From Betaproteobacteria bacterium UBA931 (GTDB lineage: Bacteria; Pseudomonadota; Gammaproteobacteria; Burkholderiales; Casimicrobiaceae), in the NCBI GenBank assembly GCA_002293615.1, contig DBDN01000071.1, positions 19,179-27,611 of the forward strand: 8,433 nt of DNA, in the 5' to 3' direction. Positions 5,364 through 8,433 of the stretch are shown here, one piece after another. How positions within the stretch are numbered: the stretch's first letter is position 1; every line of letters starts with the position of its first letter. Under the pieces are notes generated by a model that did no database searches, was not told the DNA's origin, and was given only the letters and a program-made list of their open reading frames with translations. Position numbers and translations under genes: made by a program.

Positions 5364-7949
5364 TCAGAAGAGATCTGCATTATTGTCAATCCACTTCATG
5401 TATTCAACAATATCTTTTACTTCTTCAGGCTTCATGTTCTGGTTCGGCATTCTCAAATTGAAATGCTTGATCAGGAACTGAGTATATTCTTCGTTGAATT
5501 TTGATTCCGGATTCAACGTGAAATCATACACCCATTGCTCACTGGTACGGGCAATCGCGCCGGTCAAATCCGGACCAGAACTGACTTGGCCGATGACGTG
5601 GCAACCATTACAACCGCCTTTGAGATAAGCCTTCTCGCCACGCTCTGCCGCCGACGACATCGGTGTGGCAATTTCGCGCGATAACCTGTTTTTTGCGCGC
5701 AAGCCGACATCCGCTGTTTTCACCATGTACTGCCACACCTGGTTTTCCCAAAGAACAGCTTCATCCATATTGCCTGCTTTTACCGCAGCATCTGCCTTGG
5801 CTTTGACTTCCGGAATCTTTCCGTATTGGTCAAGCGCGTCAACCACCAGCGCATTGATTTCCGGATATTTATCAAAACCTTTGTCTTTCAGATATTTCAC
5901 TACGGATTGAATTACATCATCGGTCGCTTTGTTGGTCGCAACGATCTTGTTGTATTCCGCCTGTAATTCGACCGGCGACATTTTGCGCAGGCTCATTGCC
6001 TTAACTTCTTCATAAGCCTTATTCGGATCTTTGACGAAGAGATAACCCATCATTTCAAGGTGCAATGCCGAACAGAATTCCGTGCAGTAATACGGGAAAA
6101 CACCTTCCTGTTCAGCAACAAACGTCACCGACGCCGTTTTGCCAGGCTCAACTGACGCATGAACGTTCATCGCATCGATACCAAAGCCATGTGTTTCGTC
6201 CTGTGCTCTTTCGAGGCTGGAAAGATGGATAGTCACGGTATCGCCTTTGTTAACGGTAATATGTTCCGGTGTGATGTGTGAACGTACCAATGTCGCGTAA
6301 ACCGTCACTTTATTGCCGTTGCGTTCGATGCGCTCCTGCCCTGCCAGAACCGCATTCGGGTGCGGCTTACCGGTACGGCTATCCGTACCGATATCGTATG
6401 CCTTCTTCGGCTTCAGCTTGCTTGCTGCAATGGAAGTGGTGTCATGCGGCTCACCAAGCGGAATCGGCAAATCATAAAGAAGCTCCATCTTCGGACCGGT
6501 AATATCAATCAACTGATGATTCTGCGGATGCAACGGACCGACAGGATTGAAGCGGTCAATTGAAAGCTTATCAAGCGCTACCAGATATTTCCCCTGTGGC
6601 TTCGCTGATTTTCCCTCCATGGCATCCAAGTGCCCAATGTTGTAGTGAACATTGATGCGATCGAGCACCTTCAGATTTTTATAATCCCATTTGACCACCT
6701 GCGAATCAACATACAGCGAGGTATAAACAATACCGTCGACTGAATCATATGCGGTATGCAATGGCCCAAGCCCCAGCTCGACTTGCCCATGCAATGATTT
6801 CTTGAGGTCGAGAATAGGAATACCGTAAGGATCGGTACCGGCAAATTCTTTTTTATCGATCAATGCTTTTATTTTCTGAAAATCATAAACAGAGGCATGT
6901 GAATCAAGTTTGCCGCCAACGAGAAGATAGCGACCATCCGGCGAAACATCGATACCATGCGGCGACTTCGGCTCGGGAATCAAGAATAGTGCGCCCGCTT
7001 TCACCGCCGCATCCATCGTCACAACACGATGACCGTTGATCACCTTGTAATTGGCTTTATCCTGAGCCAGCTTCTCAACGACTCTCCAGTTAAAGATGTG
7101 CAAATAGTCATTATCGTTGCGACTCATCCCCGCTTCAAATGGCGGTAATCCTTTTTCAATACCGCCGGTGTACATTTCGGTATTGAACGAGTTGATAAAC
7201 ACCCAGCCGTCAGAAATGCCTTTGCCCGCATCCGAAAGATCCTGCATATACGGGGGCAACTCCAGTGTAAATGATTTATCAATATCAACCCGACCGGCGT
7301 TCATATCAAATTTCCACATCGTCGCCGCGCCACGGAAATTATTTTGGTAGCTTTCAATAGGATGGTAATTATTATCCAGCGGTGCCGCATATTGTGACGC
7401 TTCAATAATATACTCAGAGTTCGGCGTGACAAACGCGCCGCCGTGTTCACTCTTGATCACCGGATTGGTGACAATCTGAACGGTTTCAAAATCCTTCAAA
7501 TCAATCACGGCAAGGCGCGGATTCGCTTTGTCGTTAATAAATAAATAATCGCCAGTAAATTCGCCGTTCTTTTCGGTAAATGCCGGGTGGTGAGTATCGC
7601 CCCAGGTAATATCTTTACCCTGGATTTTTCCGCCCGCCAACACTTTTTTGGATTCATCATCATAGCCATAACCCTGCCATGGTTCCGGCGTAAATACGGC
7701 AATATATTTATAAATGCGCATCGACGGCACGCCATACACAATTACCTGCCCCGATTGTCCAGCAGAGGAAAACACCATGTATTCATCTTTTCTCCCGGAT
7801 GGTTGATACGTTTTCGCTGCCGCAATAACATCTTTTTCGGACAAATTGCGCTCTTTCATGACTGCCTGCAAATCCTGACCATACGCTTGCGCGGCAAACA
7901 CACTCGCAACAAGAGCAGCACCAAACTGCATAACAACTTTTATCTTCAT
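5364..7949 (-). CDS. nosZ: NosZ, nitrous oxide reductase, clade II with C-terminal cytochrome c domain
   Basis: This 861-residue periplasmic enzyme reduces N2O to N2. Its Sec-type signal (about 1-24, no twin arginine) marks clade II; clade I enzymes use Tat. The seven CuZ histidines of the beta-propeller can be assigned: His120, 121 (DTHH), 169 (EHGG), 331 (PHGID), 398 (LHTAYD), 440 (IGHLD) and 502 (EPHD). The cupredoxin domain has the CuA ligands His587, Cys622, Cys626, His630 and Met633, with Glu624 at the backbone-ligand position that is Trp in clade I. A helical linker (about 645-765) leads to a monohaem cytochrome c domain with CNGCH (780-784) and Met834 as likely axial ligand. This extra domain is the cNosZ form known from Wolinella and relatives, which receives electrons through haem. 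The ribosome binding site AGGAG (7960-7956) lies 6 bases before the ATG. The gene is intact and first in the operon. Confidence 0.98.
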   Translation of the reverse strand: MKIKVVMQFGAALVASVFAAQAYGQDLQAVMKERNLSEKDVIAAAKTYQPSGRKDEYMVFSSAGQSGQVIVYGVPSMRIYKYIAVFTPEPWQGYGYDDESKKVLAGGKIQGKDITWGDTHHPAFTEKNGEFTGDYLFINDKANPRLAVIDLKDFETVQIVTNPVIKSEHGGAFVTPNSEYIIEASQYAAPLDNNYHPIESYQNNFRGAATMWKFDMNAGRVDIDKSFTLELPPYMQDLSDAGKGISDGWVFINSFNTEMYTGGIEKGLPPFEAGMSRNDNDYLHIFNWRVVEKLAQDKANYKVINGHRVVTMDAAVKAGALFLIPEPKSPHGIDVSPDGRYLLVGGKLDSHASVYDFQKIKALIDKKEFAGTDPYGIPILDLKKSLHGQVELGLGPLHTAYDSVDGIVYTSLYVDSQVVKWDYKNLKVLDRINVHYNIGHLDAMEGKSAKPQGKYLVALDKLSIDRFNPVGPLHPQNHQLIDITGPKMELLYDLPIPLGEPHDTTSIAASKLKPKKAYDIGTDSRTGKPHPNAVLAGQERIERNGNKVTVYATLVRSHITPEHITVNKGDTVTIHLSSLERAQDETHGFGIDAMNVHASVEPGKTASVTFVAEQEGVFPYYCTEFCSALHLEMMGYLFVKDPNKAYEEVKAMSLRKMSPVELQAEYNKIVATNKATDDVIQSVVKYLKDKGFDKYPEINALVVDALDQYGKIPEVKAKADAAVKAGNMDEAVLWENQVWQYMVKTADVGLRAKNRLSREIATPMSSAAERGEKAYLKGGCNGCHVIGQVSSGPDLTGAIARTSEQWVYDFTLNPESKFNEEYTQFLIKHFNLRMPNQNMKPEEVKDIVEYMKWIDNNADLF

Positions 7950-8002
7950 TGCTTTCTCCTTTGGTAAGACGAGACATAGATAGCTACACTTTAATTAAGG
8001 AA

Positions 8003-8031
8003 ATTATTCGCCGATAAAAATGCAGTGTCAA
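8003..8031 (-). promoter_or_regulatory. Predicted sigma70-type promoter of the nos operon
   Basis: Read on the minus strand, a perfect -35 box TTGACA (8031-8026) is followed by a 17-base spacer and the -10 box AATAAT (8008-8003), five of six bases matching TATAAT. Transcription would start near 7996 and give a leader of about 47 bases before the nosZ ATG, ending in its AGGAG ribosome binding site. No other match this good was seen in the upstream region. The near-consensus boxes suggest it could work without an activator overlapping the -35. I found no FNR-type TTGAT-N4-ATCAA site around the place where it would be expected. Confidence 0.6.
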
Positions 8032-8120
8032 GCAAAACCCCAGGGGATTACTCGGCGTTGAAAGAATGATACTTGCTTAGCGATTTGTGGCGTCGGGATG
8101 ATTAATAATAAATATGGTTT

Positions 8121-8173
8121 ATGAAACGCGCCTTACTCATGAATACAAGCGTACCGAAGGCGCCTCATTTCAT
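8121..8173. repeat. Interrupted inverted repeat upstream of nosZ
   Basis: ATGAAA (8121-8126) and GCGCCTT (8128-8134) are matched by AAGGCGC (8157-8163) and TTTCAT (8168-8173), leaving a 22-base central loop and a small asymmetric bulge (one base against four). In total 13 base pairs can form in either strand. It lies about 125 bases upstream of the predicted nos promoter start, in a region with no clear gene. It could be a terminator for a gene beyond the right edge or a regulator-binding dyad, or a remnant of a mobile or repeated element. Neither strand shows a long T run directly after it. Nothing in the sequence decides among these. Confidence 0.5.
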
Positions 8174-8189
8174 AGTCGCCAATAACTAC

Positions 8190-8336
8190 TTAAAATCGTG
8201 TACATTTTGGTTCTGCGTATAAGTTAATTGGCCTATCACTGAAGCAATATATGATATTTTTTGCAACGATCACTCCACATAAAAAAGCAATGACCAGCAT
8301 GCGAAAAGACGTCCAGCCCATCCACAGTAAAAACAC
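8190..8336 (-). CDS. Possible small single-span membrane peptide (doubtful)
   Basis: An open frame of 48 codons begins with GTG at 8336-8334, or 43 codons from the ATG at 8321-8319, and ends at TAA 8192-8190. The predicted peptide has a hydrophobic segment (MLVIAFLCGVIVA, about residues 13-25 from the GTG) between basic residues, followed by a polar tail ending KCTRF. This has the shape of a small membrane protein. No ribosome binding site precedes either start, the frame is closed by a TAG just upstream of the GTG, and T-rich DNA often yields hydrophobic frames by chance. It lies upstream of the predicted nos promoter and would need its own. I do not recognise the sequence. It may be a chance frame or the tail of a decayed gene. 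Confidence 0.2.
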   Translation of the reverse strand: MFLLWMGWTSFRMLVIAFLCGVIVAKNIIYCFSDRPINLYAEPKCTRF

Positions 8337-8433
8337 ATGCGTTTTTATCTACTTACAATGAAAAATTTTCATGCCGACATTTGAATATTCGCTTGTATAA
8401 GGATATCTTTTCACAACAATTTTTTATTGGCTT

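Larger units (their letters stand above)
7950..8433. other. Upstream intergenic region of nosZ
   Basis: These 484 bases contain no convincing protein gene and no tRNA or rRNA that I can recognise. They are AT-rich, above all from 8200 to the right edge. The part near nosZ holds the leader and the predicted promoter. Just upstream of the -35 box is a small CCCCTGGGG dyad on the minus strand (8046-8038). Further out are the inverted repeat at 8121-8173, the doubtful small frame at 8190-8336, and an AT-rich near-palindrome TGAAAAATTTTCA (8359-8371). The neighbouring gene on the right lies outside the window, so whether this is an intergenic space between divergent or tandem genes is unknown. Confidence 0.8.

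Noticed and set aside
7587..7967. Plus-strand open frame opposite the nosZ N-terminus
   Set aside because: It covers the complement of the signal peptide and first CuZ histidines of nosZ and has no recognisable motif.
8059..8073. TTGA-containing stretch considered as an FNR/Crp-type box
   Set aside because: The second half-site is missing (TTGAAAGAATGATA does not contain ATCAA or TCAA at the right distance).
8359..8371. Near-palindrome TGAAAAATTTTCA as an operator
   Set aside because: Short A/T palindromes are common by chance in such AT-rich DNA, and it is far (over 350 bases) from the predicted promoter.
8381..8400. Possible rightward promoter (TTGAAT and TATAAG)
   Set aside because: The two boxes are only about 8-9 bases apart, and no gene start follows before the window ends.

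Overview
The window holds almost all of a nitrous oxide respiration (nos) operon of the clade II, cytochrome-c-fused type. Every gene reads leftward on the minus strand, so transcription runs from high to low coordinates. The order is nosZ (7949-5364), nosB (5263-4487), nosD (4494-3262), nosG (3272-2565), nosC1 (2578-2024), nosC2 (2027-1566), nosH (1559-681), nosF (679-38) and the first 17 codons of nosY (from 51, running off the left edge). This is the order known from Wolinella succinogenes and other Campylobacterota, so an N2O-respiring campylobacterotal relative is the best guess. By eye the GC content is in the 40s: higher in nosG and nosD, lower in nosH, nosF and the upstream region. That is richer than many Campylobacterota. 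A higher-GC member or a recipient of horizontal transfer are both possible, and the sequence alone does not settle the taxon.

How the genes work together: NosZ is the periplasmic copper enzyme that reduces N2O to N2. It has a Sec signal, a seven-histidine CuZ propeller, a cupredoxin CuA domain and a C-terminal monohaem cytochrome c domain. NosG (Tat-exported, four 4Fe-4S clusters) and NosH (membrane, two CxxxCP motifs and two 4Fe-4S clusters) are predicted to form a NapGH-like menaquinol dehydrogenase. The monohaem cytochromes NosC1 (predicted lipoprotein) and NosC2 (predicted N-terminal membrane anchor) would pass electrons on to the NosZ haem domain. NosD, NosF and NosY form the ABC-type complex that matures the copper site. 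NosB is a clade II membrane protein of unsettled function. No nosR is present in the window, as expected when NosGH replaces it. nosL is not visible but would lie beyond the left edge.

Regulatory layout: about 484 bases without a convincing gene lie upstream of nosZ (7950-8433). They contain a good sigma70-like promoter (TTGACA, 17-base spacer, AATAAT) about 50-80 bases upstream of the nosZ start and a larger inverted repeat at 8121-8173. The 100-base nosZ-nosB gap carries a strong hairpin that pairs fully only in the nos-sense RNA. From nosB to nosY the genes overlap or abut (gaps of at most 6 bases), which points to translational coupling of the accessory genes, whereas nosZ stands apart.

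I see no clearly new system. The points most worth checking are the nosZ-nosB hairpin, the upstream inverted repeat, a possible small membrane-peptide ORF, and the different membrane anchoring of the two cytochromes.
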